Assembly (NCBI GenBank): GCA_001247695.2
Contig: LGRX02033515.1
Location: 1 to 64,000 of the forward strand
Direction: 5' to 3'
DNA length: 64,000 bases
Origin: Cymbomonas tetramitiformis
Taxonomy: Eukaryota; Chlorophyta; Pyramimonadophyceae; Pyramimonadales; Pyramimonadaceae
The notes under the pieces are model-generated. The model was not told the DNA's origin, ran no database searches, and worked only from the letters and a program-made list of their open reading frames with translations. The position numbers and the translations under genes are program-made. Position 1 is the first letter of the stretch. Each line of letters starts with the position of its first letter. Below, in pieces: positions 11,801 through 22,491 of this stretch.

Positions 11801-12978
11801 TGAACGTCTTTAACGCTAGCATTGGGATTCAATAACACCCAAGGGTGTGATAAATTGGCCTCTTAGCCTTTTTGTAGTAATATCGCGAGCGCTTTCGTAC
11901 TTAAGTTACATGTATAGAGTCCAAGTACGGCAACTTCTCATGCATGTAAAGGTATTATACGAAATCGATATATGGGTTTACTTTTGATGTCCTAAACGCT
12001 GTTGAGGCAACCCGACGTTATAATATACTTATTTCATATTTTTAGTGCCACGACTAGGCTCCAAAATCGACGATATCCCCCATACTTAAGGAATATTGAA
12101 TTGGACCATTCGGTGGAGATTGGATGTTTAACATGTCGCAATTTCAGCGAATGGCAGTATGCCAACTGCCTTATGATGCTGACATCCATCATTGGCCATG
12201 CTATACAGCTTCAATTTGAGACATCGCTGGGTTGATTTGAATCCAAAGTCTGTTCGAGAAAAAATTCGAAAGAAGCGCCATGATTTCGAAGACAAGTGGG
12301 ACACTGCTTTGTAGCACAAAACTCCACCTTGGTGGCAATATGCATATACTGGGAGGGGTACACGTGACCTATGGACCAATCGGGGGCATATTATGCAACT
12401 CAGTTGGGGTCATAAAGGTAATGGTATATTATGGATAGCACCATCAGCGTGGAGGAGGACAACAAAGAACAATTCTAGCGTTTTGGTACTTGTGATAGTA
12501 CCATATTCGGTTGTGGTACTATGACCCAGTGCACCGGCGTAGCAATGTCGGTATCCGCAGCGTGGGGCACTCCCCGCCCCCCCCGCGTGATGGTGGTATC
12601 CGCGTGGGGCTCCCCGCGCGCGTGATGGTGGTATGCACGTTACCTGACCTACTTCGCACGATGTGGAATTCGGAGGGTCAACCCCAAGACCCAAAAATCA
12701 GGTCTAGGGAGGTGTAAAAAGGTCATGTGCCCCTCACCCCCCACCCCCCTACATAGGGGCAAAGTGTGGGCAGCCTAGGACCACTCTGGTTAGCTAAAAG
12801 TAATGCTCTGCCAGCTAGCGGTGGGTATAGATATCAGACTCGCCTGTCTGCAACTCTGCATGTGATGAAGAGATGATAAAAATAAAGCTGCCTGTCGGTT
12901 TAGTATGACTTATCTGCGAACTAAATCGGTCCTTTGCCCGAAAATGTTCGTCTTGCTCGTAATACTGCCCGCTAATGC
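8881..12978. other. gene-poor repetitive stretch
   Basis: I see no credible protein-coding gene. Open frames here are short and lack family motifs. Contents: CACC-stem hairpins near 8955-8980, poly-G and poly-C tracts (9545, 12720-12760), the minisatellite at 10898-11010, and three members of the small palindrome family. CCCTAAACCC near 9065 is isolated and not a telomeric array. Confidence 0.5.
10898..11010. repeat. GC-rich minisatellite, about five units
   Basis: Tandem variants of CGCGGCGGGTCCCAACACG, with about 20-bp spacing and substitutions such as CGTGGCGAGTCCTAACACG. No coding value. Confidence 0.7.
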
Positions 12979-13049
12979 TCAACCAGAATGAAGATCATCC
13001 ACGGTTTCCAACACTACAGCAAGATAGTGGTGGGGAAATGAAACAATAT

Positions 13050-13245
13050 GTACCGCCTGTCTCGACAACTGCCCGATACACATCACCGGGAACTCATTGG
13101 TGACGACGGAGTTGAAGTCCTCATTGTCGATCACGCCGTAACCAGCCGCTGCTCCCGCGATGCCGAAGCAAAACAAAGAGATGAAGCAAGCGAGCAAAAT
13201 AAAGTTAGGCCGAAGCCCCCATGGCGGCAGGGTAGACGCGCTTAC
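13050..13245 (-). pseudogene. gag membrane-segment remnant
   Basis: On the minus strand PPWGLRPNFILLACF leads into a hydrophobic helix ending FGIAGAAAGYG, then DNEDFNSVVTNEF. The PP-G-RPNF-LLACF match to the copy at 58.53 kb (PPHGFRPNFVLLACF) is very close, so this is the same gag family. Sequence on either side is decayed. Confidence 0.65.
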
Positions 13246-13889
13246 CGTGGCGGGCCGCCCCCCGGCCGCGGAAGCTCGCTCCGGGCCGAAAGCGGGCCGA
13301 AGGTTTTTTCGCCCCCGGCGGGCCGCACAAAAATATGCGCCGGCCAAGCTTCGGCCAAAATATTGGCATCTCATGCCATTTTTTATCAAACCCCCATACT
13401 TAATTTCAAATTGCGAGCATTTTCCTTCCTTGCCCGTTTTGACCGAAAGCCGGCCAGTGGCGATGGATTTTACGGGCCGCAAAGATCATTGGAAGACTGC
13501 TACCTTGCATGGCGGTGGCCCACAGCCGAGTGCAGTCGTAGGCGTGTCCGTACAGCCGGGAAAAGTCACACCGATCGGTCGACGTTGGTTGCCATCGCGT
13601 GTTCATAAATATTGTCCAACGTTGGAGACCCTACATTGGACGATATTGTATCGATCGACGCCTACGTTATCGGACCAATGCCGCGCGCGTTGGTAGAAAT
13701 TTGAATTCCATTTCGAAAGGGTTGGCATCGTAAACGCATCCAACATGGCAAGTATATGGATATATAGAACAAGTGGGACACACATGTACTTAGCTTAGGA
13801 CCTAATGGCAATATGTTACGAAGGATATCCCCCTTGGACCTCAAGAGGACGTCTAAAAGAATTATTGCAACAGTGGTCCTTGTCATAGG

Positions 13890-14545
13890 ACTGAACACGA
13901 TTTCAGCCCTATCACAAGGACCGCGAGGCAGTAGCCACGCATTTCCTTCCGATCGAAGCCCACCTGCGGCGTGGCATGCGACCCGGCACGAAACCCGTCC
14001 AGGCCCTTACCCCGCCGACTCTTCGGCTGAACGGTCGAGGCCCCACCCAGGGTCGTATACTTGAGCGCAGCCTCGATCTTCTCGAGGCGCACAGTAATCA
14101 TCCCCAGCACCTCGCTCGACGATCCTCTTGTCGTCGCCGGAGTAAGCAGCAGCCAGCGCCCCGGCCCCTAATACTGCTTCTCCCTGCTCCGCATGCGACT
14201 GTTCCCACGTGGTGTATACGATTGTGCGTAATCAGCTGCGTGATAGTACGCAGAGGCACACCAACCAGACCCGAGGGCATGGGGTACCTCAGACAGTCAC
14301 CCTTACCGCCGCGTAGAAGGTGGGGTCGATAAGCTCCAATATCTTCTGCTTACGCGTGGACTCAGTCATAGTCCAGTCTGCAGACCTGCTGTCCCTCACC
14401 AACCGCTGCTCCTTCGCGATAAGCGGGCGCGGGTCAACACGGGCGGGATACCGAAATTGGGAGTCCTCCTTCTGAAGGGTTTGACGAACCCCAGGGGGAA
14501 CGCAACCCGTAATAAGGTCAAGAAGAGTCCGCCGTCCATCTCGGT
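13890..14545 (-). pseudogene. gag remnant, capsid and coiled-coil parts
   Basis: Two pieces of the same gag family lie in order on the minus strand. 14545-14310 encodes a decayed version of the capsid segment AKEQRLVRD / ADWT.TE / DPTFYAAVRV, which matches AREQRLVRD / EDWTPTE / DPDFYAAVRV at 57.2 kb. 14110-13915 encodes VRLEKIEAALKY and RRGKGLDGFRAGS, then VGFDR, matching TRLEKIEAAIKF and RRGKGLDGFRTGS at 57.5 kb. Several stops and shifts are present. The inverted palindrome pair at 14570-14617 interrupts the upstream part, and another pair lies at its downstream end. Confidence 0.7.
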
Positions 14546-14894
14546 CGGACTCAGTGGCTTCTATCCCGCGGTACTTGTCATAGTACTTTCAGCGTCTAAA
14601 GTACTATGGCAAGTACTTTCGCGCCATACCGTAATTGTTTTCGATGCTTTTCTGCAGTTCATGGGTGCTATCCTTCATATGTTTTCATATTTTGCATCTA
14701 AATTGTGGTATTGTATGCCGCATTGGTCGGTAGACCAAGTGTAGCCTTCCCACGTGATGCGCATTGCCATGAAGGAATCATTTTTAGACATTCCATTGTT
14801 ATTGCCATTTTTATATGGTGGTTGCTAAGATAGTGTCCTCTCCTTTTGATTGTTCTTCAAAAGCACACATTGTTCGATGAACAAAATGGCGATC

Positions 14895-15441
14895 ACTGTC
14901 ACGGTCCTATACGGACTTGATATGTGGCGCGGCTGCTATTGAACTGTAGCAAGCACGCGCAAGTATATGGTGGGGTATGCGTGCAGCAAACTGGTAGACC
15001 AGAAGTGCTTGCTTGGGCCCAATGCTCCTCATATACTTCCAGCGCCCTCACGCATCTCATGCGTTACCACCATCGGGTTGTGAACCCGAGGGCACTGGGT
15101 GAACTACCCGCATCGGCTGGTCGATATAGCCATTGATGCTCGCATGCTGTTCATTTCATGCTTGAAGCGAAGACGCGTCTTCTCAGAACACTTCGGTTCT
15201 TCAAGACTTGTCTCGCTTCGCCATCTCGATGCCAATACCTGGCCTCTCGATGACATATGTCACTCACCTTAAGTGGATGACAGACATTATGATTGTACAT
15301 GTCATAGTCGACCGTACTGACAATACTCGACGACTGTATGTCATTATGACAAATGACATGACATGGCATAGTATGACATGTATGACATGTATGACCGGTA
15401 TGACATGTATGACACATGTGTCATCGGTCATATCCCTGACA
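14895..15441. repeat. solo LTR-like unit, copy 2
   Basis: It runs from ACTGTCACGGTCC to TATCCCTGACA and is nearly identical over its length to 42142-42681. Unlike the copies at 6.0 and 42.1 kb, it is not preceded by the long internal repeat, so it looks like a solo LTR. GATC directly flanks both ends (14891-14894 and 15442-15445) and may be a 4-bp target-site duplication. Confidence 0.6.
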
Positions 15442-15445
15442 GATC

Positions 15446-16346
15446 TCCCCTCTTAGAAGTGTTGTGACCTCACAATATAGGGTGCATACCTTTGTATATG
15501 TCTTTGATGTCTTTGTTGTTGAGCTGGCCAGTCTTCTTACACCGATGAGGCGTCCCTCAAGGTGTTTTAGGATATCGGGGGGAACTGAGTCCACTTTAAA
15601 CCCTCACCTTAGGCCTATAGCCCTACAGTTCTTAGGATGTAGCCCCCCTTGATTTGCGTTTCGTATTTCAGAGTGACGCTCAGGGTATCTTCCGAGGTTT
15701 ACGTTACGGATAGATATTGCGCTTGCCGATCGACATTTGACCCATTGGGTCCTGTTTCCACGGCCTTATATAGTGCATCCACCCCTTCCTCCCCTCCAAG
15801 AGCTACTATGGAGGTTCACAGGCAGAATGGAGAGCCTTTTTTGAATAAGGCTTGTTTTTAATGCAAACGGAGGAGGCCCTGCTTACGATATATCGGAGGG
15901 TCTTTATAAGTCCACTTTAAATCCTCACTCGACTCCGTTTTTCGGTCCGGTACGCGCGCACTGACGAACATTTCATAGGATGGATTCGACAACGTACTAA
16001 TGTGAATTCGTTTAGTTATGTATGTCAAACACAACTCAGGATCACAACTCCGTCTACCTCAGTATTCCGGCAGCTGCGGAATCTGGCCATAAGATCCGAA
16101 TGACAAACCACGGTCTGGCAAAGGCAGCATAGCAGTTTTATTTATCCACAGATATGGTACCCGCATATATGCGTATCTGTGCAAGGGTATGATTTGGTAC
16201 ATGGCTCACTACACCTTAGCAAGGAAGGATCAATTTCCTGCTCCTGATACAACATAATGATAGAACATTAAGAGCAGGGTATAAAGATGATCGACATGTA
16301 TTAGTATATATTACAAGAAGTAAGGGCAATAGGCTTTAATATATTG
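15446..16346. other. 3' flank of minus-strand Ty3 element
   Basis: No gene seen. This lies 3' of the chromodomain stop codon on the minus strand and should hold the 3' LTR, but no LTR pair with the region above 21.6 kb is obvious. Short similarities exist: CAGTTCTTAGGATGTAGCCC near 15630 against CAGTTCTTGGGATGTTGCCC near 21832. They are too short to call. Confidence 0.35.
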
Positions 16347-17076
16347 TTAGCCTTCATAGGCAGCTATAATGTCCGCTGCATTGGTCAGCTCTGTGGCTTT
16401 GACCCATGTGTCATGTTCAGGGCCGTAGCCTGCGTATCGCACTAAATAGTACTTGACACCTCTAGTAATCTTATCTGAGAGTATGTGTGATATCTCAAAT
16501 AGTGGTTGCCCTTCTTCGGTGATCATCTGTGGCAGAGGCAAAGGTGCTTGGATCGAGTCATTGTATAACTCTATTCTGGATACAGGCTGAACCGGATGGA
16601 TACGAATGTCGAGATCCCCGAAATCTAGCTCATAAGCACGTCCATGGCTGACAACTTTAGATATGGTGAACGGCCCAATAAATGGCTGCTGAAAGTGTCT
16701 GCCTGCCTCTGTCAAACCAGTCCATTGAATAAACTCAGTCCGTAGAAGAACTTTCTGCCCTACTGCAAATTGTCGGGGCATGTGAGTCTTATTGAATCTG
16801 GCTCGGTTGATTTCTGCTGCTCGGGAAATGTTGTCTACCGCATTGGCATGAACAGCCGAGTACTGGTCAAAGTGATCTCGAATCGCATTCTGTATTGGAA
16901 CAGGAGCTTCTGGCGGAATAGTGATTGCCAGATCACGAGGCGAAAGTGGTTGCGCCATCGAGTCGAGATAAAAAGGTGTATAACCAGTCGTAGCAGAAAC
17001 CGTGTTGTTAATTGCAAACTCCACCAGAGGCAACTTGTCCTCCCACGAATTGGCTGAAGTATCGTCGCAACAACAC
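16347..17076 (-). pseudogene. Ty3 integrase C-terminal part and chromodomain (exon 2)
   Basis: This completes the integrase and adds a chromatin-targeting module. The exon opens in phase after the 77-bp intron, reading CCCDDTSANSWEDKLPLVEF and AINNTVSATTGYTPFYL, the usual integrase core tail. A GKF-like segment follows (FAVGQKVLLRTEFI, GPFTISKVVSHGRAYELDF). It ends with a chromodomain: HILSDKITRGVKYYLVRYAG and HDTWVKATEL. Chromodomains of chromoviruses recognise histone marks and steer insertion; the aromatic residues YYLVRY and W are in the expected places. The stop is at 16347. Confidence 0.85.
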
Positions 17077-17153
17077 CTGAGGAAAAAAAATACTCTCTAA
17101 TCAATTATAAACCAGAGGTTGGTGAATTATGCACCAAACAAAATGAAAAATAC
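17077..17153 (-). other. spliceosomal intron in integrase gene
   Basis: On the minus strand, CCTCAG|GTATTTTTC is the donor and TTTTTTTTCCTCAG|GTG the acceptor, 77 bp apart, with a pyrimidine-rich 3' end. Removing it joins two bases of an Arg codon to G and restores one continuous integrase frame. Unspliced RNA stops soon after the donor. Splice status is inferred from sequence only. Confidence 0.8.
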
Positions 17154-19653
17154 CTGAGGATGTCCTCAATGAAGGCATGGCTTCGCTCATTGCTTGCATT
17201 CGACTGTGGATGGTGTGAAGACGTCATAGACAATCTCGTATCAGTAGATTTCCACAGTGTTTGCCAGAATGAAGAAGTAAATCTGGGGTCTCGATCTGAA
17301 ATGATGTTCCTCGGAAGACCATGGAGCTTGAAGATATGCTGCATATATATTGAAGCAGTGTGCTGAGCAGTCCAGGTCATGTTGAAAGGAATGAGATGAC
17401 AGCGATGAGTGAATTGACACATTACCACAAATATACTGTCGTGCCCGTTAGTGGTGATAGGCAGGTCAGTAATCCAGTCAAGTGATACGTCAAGCCATTT
17501 GGTCTTAGGCACACTATAGCGAATATGTGACTGACCATAAGGTTTGTGTCTCCTCGTTTTCTGGCGTTGACACACGGGGCACTCCCGAATGTACTGAATT
17601 ACTGCCTTCGTCATTCCTGGCCAGTAATATCGGCTACGCAATATATGGAGCATGCGATTTTTGCCTACATGACCATAAACAGTGGCTGAGTGGCACTCAT
17701 GAAGTAGAATGTGGCGAAGCTGTGTGATCTCACCGTCATCTGTAGGAACTTTGGCAGTAGGTGAAATGTATAGCTGTTTGCCAAAAATGGTCTTGCGATA
17801 GATCAATCCCTGAATGAGTTCGAAATTGCTGACTGTTTGTGATGATGTCGATGATGCCAGCTTGGATAATATAGATTGTGCAAATGTGGCACAATCATAC
17901 TGAGATATAATAATGTCGTGAAGCTGATGACCCGATGATGCAGATATAAGAGCAATAAATGTAGGGTCTGTAGATGTAATGTCTGTTTGAATGTCTGTTG
18001 AATGTGCCTCGCCGGCAATGTGATGTTGCAGACTATCAGTGAGTTCAAAGAGAGCAGACATACGTGTAAGTGCATCTGCAACCTTATTCTTCTCGCCTGC
18101 AATGTGCTCAATCCGAAAGTTGTACTCGGAGAGCTCATCCAACCACCTCGCCTGTTTGGGGCTTAGTGTGGATTTAGACTGGAAATAAACCAGTGGCTGA
18201 TGATCTGAGCGAACGATAGTCTCTGGAGCTCCCAGCAAGATGTGACGAAAGAACCGGAAGCCCTCCACAATGGCAAATAGCTCGATCTCAGGAATAGGCC
18301 AGCGTCTCTGTGTATCAGAAAGAGTGACGCTGTGATAGCCACACGGCCTCATACCTTTGCCTTGATCCTGTAAGACTACTTGGCCAACGTGTGTTCCGGA
18401 TCCATCGACCTCCATAATAGATGACCGTTTCTGATCTGGAAGCTGTAGTACTGGAGCATTGCAGTTGGCACTTTTTAGATTGTCAAATGCCTGCTGCTGC
18501 TCGGATTCCCAGACAAATTCTGCATTATCTTTTAGGAGACGAATGAGCGGCTCGGCAATCTTGGAGAATTTTGGTATAAATCTCCTAAACTGACCGACCA
18601 TGCCCAAGAATGACCGAAGTGAAGACTTGCCATCTTTAGCCATACGGCGTAGAGGCTGTTTTCCAACGGTTGGACCATAGGACACTGGAGGCTGTATAGC
18701 CATGACTGCACGGATTCTGTCTTCAATGATTGAAAGGCCTGCCTCTGAGATGTGGTGTCCGATAAAGTCGATGCATCTGACGAACAACTCAACCTTAGAA
18801 GGCCTGATGTAGAACTGATGATCTCTGCAGCGCGGTAAGAACTGTCGAACATGCTTCACGTGGCTGTCAAAATCTGGACTGTACACTATGGTGTCATCCA
18901 TGAAAATGACTAAGAACTGATCAACGAAGTCAAAGAATGCTCGGTTTCCAACACGTAGAGCGGTCGCAGGAGCGTTAGTTAACCCAAAGGGCATCACTGT
19001 CCACTCGTATGAACCATATCTAGTTCGTATTGCTGTCTTATGGATGTCGTCTGGATGGACGGGTATATCTGATGGAAAAACTGGTTGAAATCGAATCTAC
19101 TGAACCAGCGTGCCCCCTTAAGCTGTTCAAGAAGGGTATCATGAGGTGGCAATGGATACGTGTCCTTTATGGTGATGTTATTAAGGGCTCGATAATCACG
19201 GCACATCCTCCACTTCCCCCCTGGCTTAGGAGCGAAAATGATTGGGCACCCATATGGTGATGATGATGGACGAAGGATACCCAACTCGACATATTTGATG
19301 ATTTGTCGTTTGAGCTCCTCCATCATAGGCACTGGAATAGTACGAACTGGCTGTGATGGTGGCTTATGCCCAGGTTCAATGTTGATGCGATGATATCCAC
19401 CTTCAAACCGTTCTGGCCTATGGCCAGCTGGAAGATCCTCCTGGAAAATATCTGAAAAGTCTTCTCTGATACGATCACGTTCTGCTGTGACCTCTGGGTC
19501 TTCCATGGTAGTGTCTGAGTCAGCAGCTGCCATGACCGATTCACCATCGACCTCTGAGAGAAAAAAGAGATAAGCTACGGCTTCTTCAGCCGACCCACTG
19601 GACCGTATACGTCGCAGGTGCTTCCTCATAGTGGTGGCACTGACCAATTCCAT
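17154..19653 (-). pseudogene. Ty3/gypsy RT, RNase H and integrase (exon 1)
   Basis: RT begins with PPSQPVRTIPVPMMEELKRQ and RPSSSPYGCPIIFAPK, then KDTYPLPPHDTLLEQL. A two-base TA insertion near 19065 breaks the frame just before the PFGLTNAP segment. The catalytic motif is FMDDTIVYS near 18900. RNase H shows MEVDGSGTHVG, PEIELFAIV and RSDHQPLVY. Integrase has a zinc-binding end (HECHSATVYGHV with CPVCQRQK) and a DDE core: SLDWITDL, ISDRDPRFTS and NASNERSHAF. The exon ends at the intron donor, just after the catalytic Glu. The catalytic residues look intact, so this copy decayed fairly recently. Confidence 0.9.
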
Positions 19654-19762
19654 TTCAGGAAGGCCATCTGAATCTGGAGTCTCTTCAACTCTGGATAGAA
19701 CTGTACGAACACTGGAACCTTATGAGTGTGTCTTGGTGATCGTCATGTTCTTGGACTGAAAG

Positions 19763-20131
19763 TCAATATTCTATCCTCCTTTCCAACCAATCCTGTCCCA
19801 GGATGAATATGAAGGGTTTCATGTCAATAACATAGAGATCTACCGAATCCTTATACTTACCCAGCGTAAATGTAGCATTGGGAAGATAGGATGTACAGGG
19901 TAATTGGCTTCCTCCAGCCAACCCCACCGAGAATGATGATGAGTCTGATGGTGATATACCAAGCTGAGAAGCAAACTGTCTGTCGATAAACGACGATGTT
20001 GCTCCAGGATCTATAAAGATGTGAGTACTCTGTCCATATACTTTCCCCTTATACAACAACAGCTTCTTCTGTGATTTCAGCTGTGCTGTCTGTGATTGCA
20101 TCCGTGCGATGTGATCTGAGGGAGTATCCAT
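19763..20131 (-). pseudogene. retropepsin-type aspartic protease
   Basis: This would cut the gag-pol polyprotein. FIDPGATSSFIDRQFA holds the catalytic Asp-x-Gly-Ala and flap-side Ser. FILGQDWL is the C-terminal ILG-xDWL motif typical of Ty3 proteases. The frame ends ERRIEY at a stop. The next residues (IDFQSKNMTITKT) lie in another frame, so an indel separates protease from RT. The DPG variant instead of DTG/DSG is common in plant-type gypsy elements and need not be inactivating. Confidence 0.8.
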
Positions 20132-20199
20132 CTGCTGGAACTGAAGTGTCAGACTGGATAGGACTTCTTCTGAGATACTCTCAACCCGGCCACTTGCTT

Positions 20200-21595
20200 C
20201 AGTGGCATGTTTAGGCTGATCTATCGGGGAATCCTCATGACTGGTACTTGTGCAGTACCCGGAGAGTTTCCCCGAGGAATTGGAGCTGAAGCTGGAGCTG
20301 GGGCTGCAACTGCTGCATTGATGCTCTGCTGATTTTGAAGCTCCTTAACCAGGGTGTTGACTGTTTTTACGAGTTTGTTAGACTCATTTTTACCACCCTG
20401 ATTATTCTGCTGCTGCTGTCCTCTATTCTGATTGTAACGAGGATTAGGAGCTGGAGGATTGCCTTGTATGGCTTTTCCATCTGCTGTGCTGGTGGCGAAG
20501 CAATCCTTTTTGGTGTGACCTGGACGACCACAACGCTAACAAGACTGGGAAGGAGATGATGCTGATCCTTTTCCTTTTCCTTTTCCCTTGCCCTTTCCTT
20601 TGCCTTTCCCTTTATTCTTTTGGGAATTCTGGTTGGCCTGATTCTGATTGGCACGATTCTGATTGGCACGGTCATATGGCTTATTGCCACGACCTTTATC
20701 CTTTTCCTGTTTGGCTGGACCTCCTGACTATTCCTTCTGTCCCCTATAATGTAGGGTCTCTGCCTGCTTGGAATGAACTACATAATTCAAATCGAGCAGA
20801 ACCTGTGTGGTCTGTGCCCACGACAGGTTATTCTTTTCATCTTCCGTAAGGAATATAAGATGGAATCTGTTTTTTGAGGTCTGACTCCATATTGCCGACA
20901 AACCTATCCTTATTCAGGACATCCTCCAAATCAACTGATGCTAACGAAGCCAGTGACGTGAATGTACGTATGTAATCCGAGAATGTTTGGTTACCCTGCT
21001 GTAATGCCATCAAATGTTTTCTGGCAACTGGCTGCTTGTGGGGATTCCCGAACTGCCTGAGGAATGTGGTCCTGACATGTTCATATGTGGCATCAGGTGT
21101 TTTAGCCACGACATGAAAGAAATGTCTGTCATTATTCTGGAGGAAGGTGAGAAAGACTGTGATGAGATCCTTGTCTGCTGCTCCTGGATATGTGAACTGG
21201 AAATATCTATCCACTGTCTCAATCCATACCTTTGCATCCTGTCCGACTCTGTATTCCTTTGGTGGATTCATTTTCACCTTCGGAACGAGTCCTGCTGGAA
21301 CTGGTGCTGAGTGTATCTGACCATCATCTGGGTCTGTGAAGACAAGCGGAGCATGATCCTCCGTATATTCCTCTTCTGGCTCCTGAGGCTCTGTCTCTGG
21401 ATCTCTATATCGACTCATGTCTGGTTTCATTCTGCTGATGGCATCAAAGTACCCTATATCATCATACCGGGTCTGAGTGTCAGCATAACCAGTTAACCAT
21501 TTTGGAACTTTAAATCTGCTGAAGGAATCATATGAACCCAGGATGTCAAAGAACCAATTGGACGGATCTGCATTTATTGGTGGTATTTCTGCCAT
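20200..21595 (-). pseudogene. Ty3 gag with zinc knuckle, frameshift and nonsense codons
   Basis: The capsid region starts MAEIPPINADPSNWFFDIL and includes VWIETVDRYFQF and FLTFLQNNDRHFF, a typical retrotransposon gag. Near 20870 an extra base in an A run shifts the frame; the other frame continues NRFHLIFLTEDEKNN and AQTTQVLLDLNYVV. A Lys/Gly repeat (KGKGKGKGKG) leads to a CX2CX4HX4C zinc knuckle whose second position is a TAG stop (C-stop-RCGRPGHTKKDC). A second in-frame TAG lies near 20730. The knuckle would bind element RNA. This copy cannot make a full gag without readthrough. Confidence 0.8.
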
Positions 21596-22491
21596 CTAAA
21601 AAACAAACACCACACCAACAAAACCTTCAAAATTGGTTGTGTGTGTGTGTGTGATATATATATATATATATATATACATGTATTATGTTTGTACATTGAT
21701 ATAATGAGGTGAAGTTTATATACATGATTCTACCTTCTTCCCCCCTCAAGGAAGTGTGATAATCATAGGCAGTTGTCAAGTGCCTAATACTTCACTAAGT
21801 AGCATGCAATCCTTATAGGAGGCAGCTGCACAGTTCTTGGGATGTTGCCCTACTGTAACAAACGCCGGCTTCTCATGGTACCGCGCCGGGTTTGTCCAGC
21901 TGGTGACACGCGTGACAGAGGTGACAGTATGACAGGTTTCGCGATTATGACTGCCCGAGATATGCAGACCTGCCAGAGAAGATATGGCCATGGGTGACCA
22001 AGAAATTATAAGATGAAGATGACAGTGACTACTCTGCCACTGACGTGTCAGTTAAAATGTGGTGAACGGTAACATTGTTAGTGCTGGCATGGAATAATGA
22101 CTTTCCATTGGCCAGATGAAGATTTAGGGGCTAGAACCCGTTACAGTTTTGGGAAATGTGACAGAGCATTGAGATATAAGTAAGCTCTGACTGAAGGTCA
22201 GGCTAGTGGACTCATTATTATCTTGCCTGGCAAGAGTGCTAGGTGGCTGTTCGCGTGCCAGTGCTAGAGTGCTAAGATAGTTCTGCTCACAGCTTTGGAT
22301 AATAATTCGTACTTTGTGTTATTATACCAACTTTTTATGAAAATATTTTACTGCTGTTTTCATCCTTTTTCAAGATAATATTAATGTCCTGCGCGGAGCG
22401 GCTTTTTATTTCAGTGTTAATTCGGAAGTAAAGACCCTTTGGCGAGAAGTCGGCAGCAGTTTGTGAGAGCGGATTCGGAAGTCAGGCGACT
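21596..22491. other. spacer between two opposite retroelements
   Basis: It contains a (TG)n(TA)n microsatellite at about 21637-21676 and no convincing ORF. It should contain the 5' LTR of the minus-strand Ty3 copy and the 5' end of the plus-strand giant element, but I could not match either to a second LTR. Confidence 0.35.

Larger units (their letters stand above)
7840..14617. repeat. dispersed small palindrome family (GGTMCT..AGKACC)
   Basis: Eighteen-base palindromes with six-base arms and a TGTNRT-type loop occur at 7843-7860, 8044-8061, 11469-11486, 11673-11690, 12485-12502, 13875-13892, 13905-13922, 14570-14587 and 14600-14617. The fourth arm base is A in some copies and C in others, and the partner base changes to T or G to match. 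The last four copies form two inverted pairs (13875/13905 and 14570/14600), each making a larger hairpin. They may be termini or remnants of MITEs. Confidence 0.6.

Noticed and set aside
21637..21676. Regulatory TATA region
   Set aside because: It is a plain TG/TA microsatellite with no supporting context.
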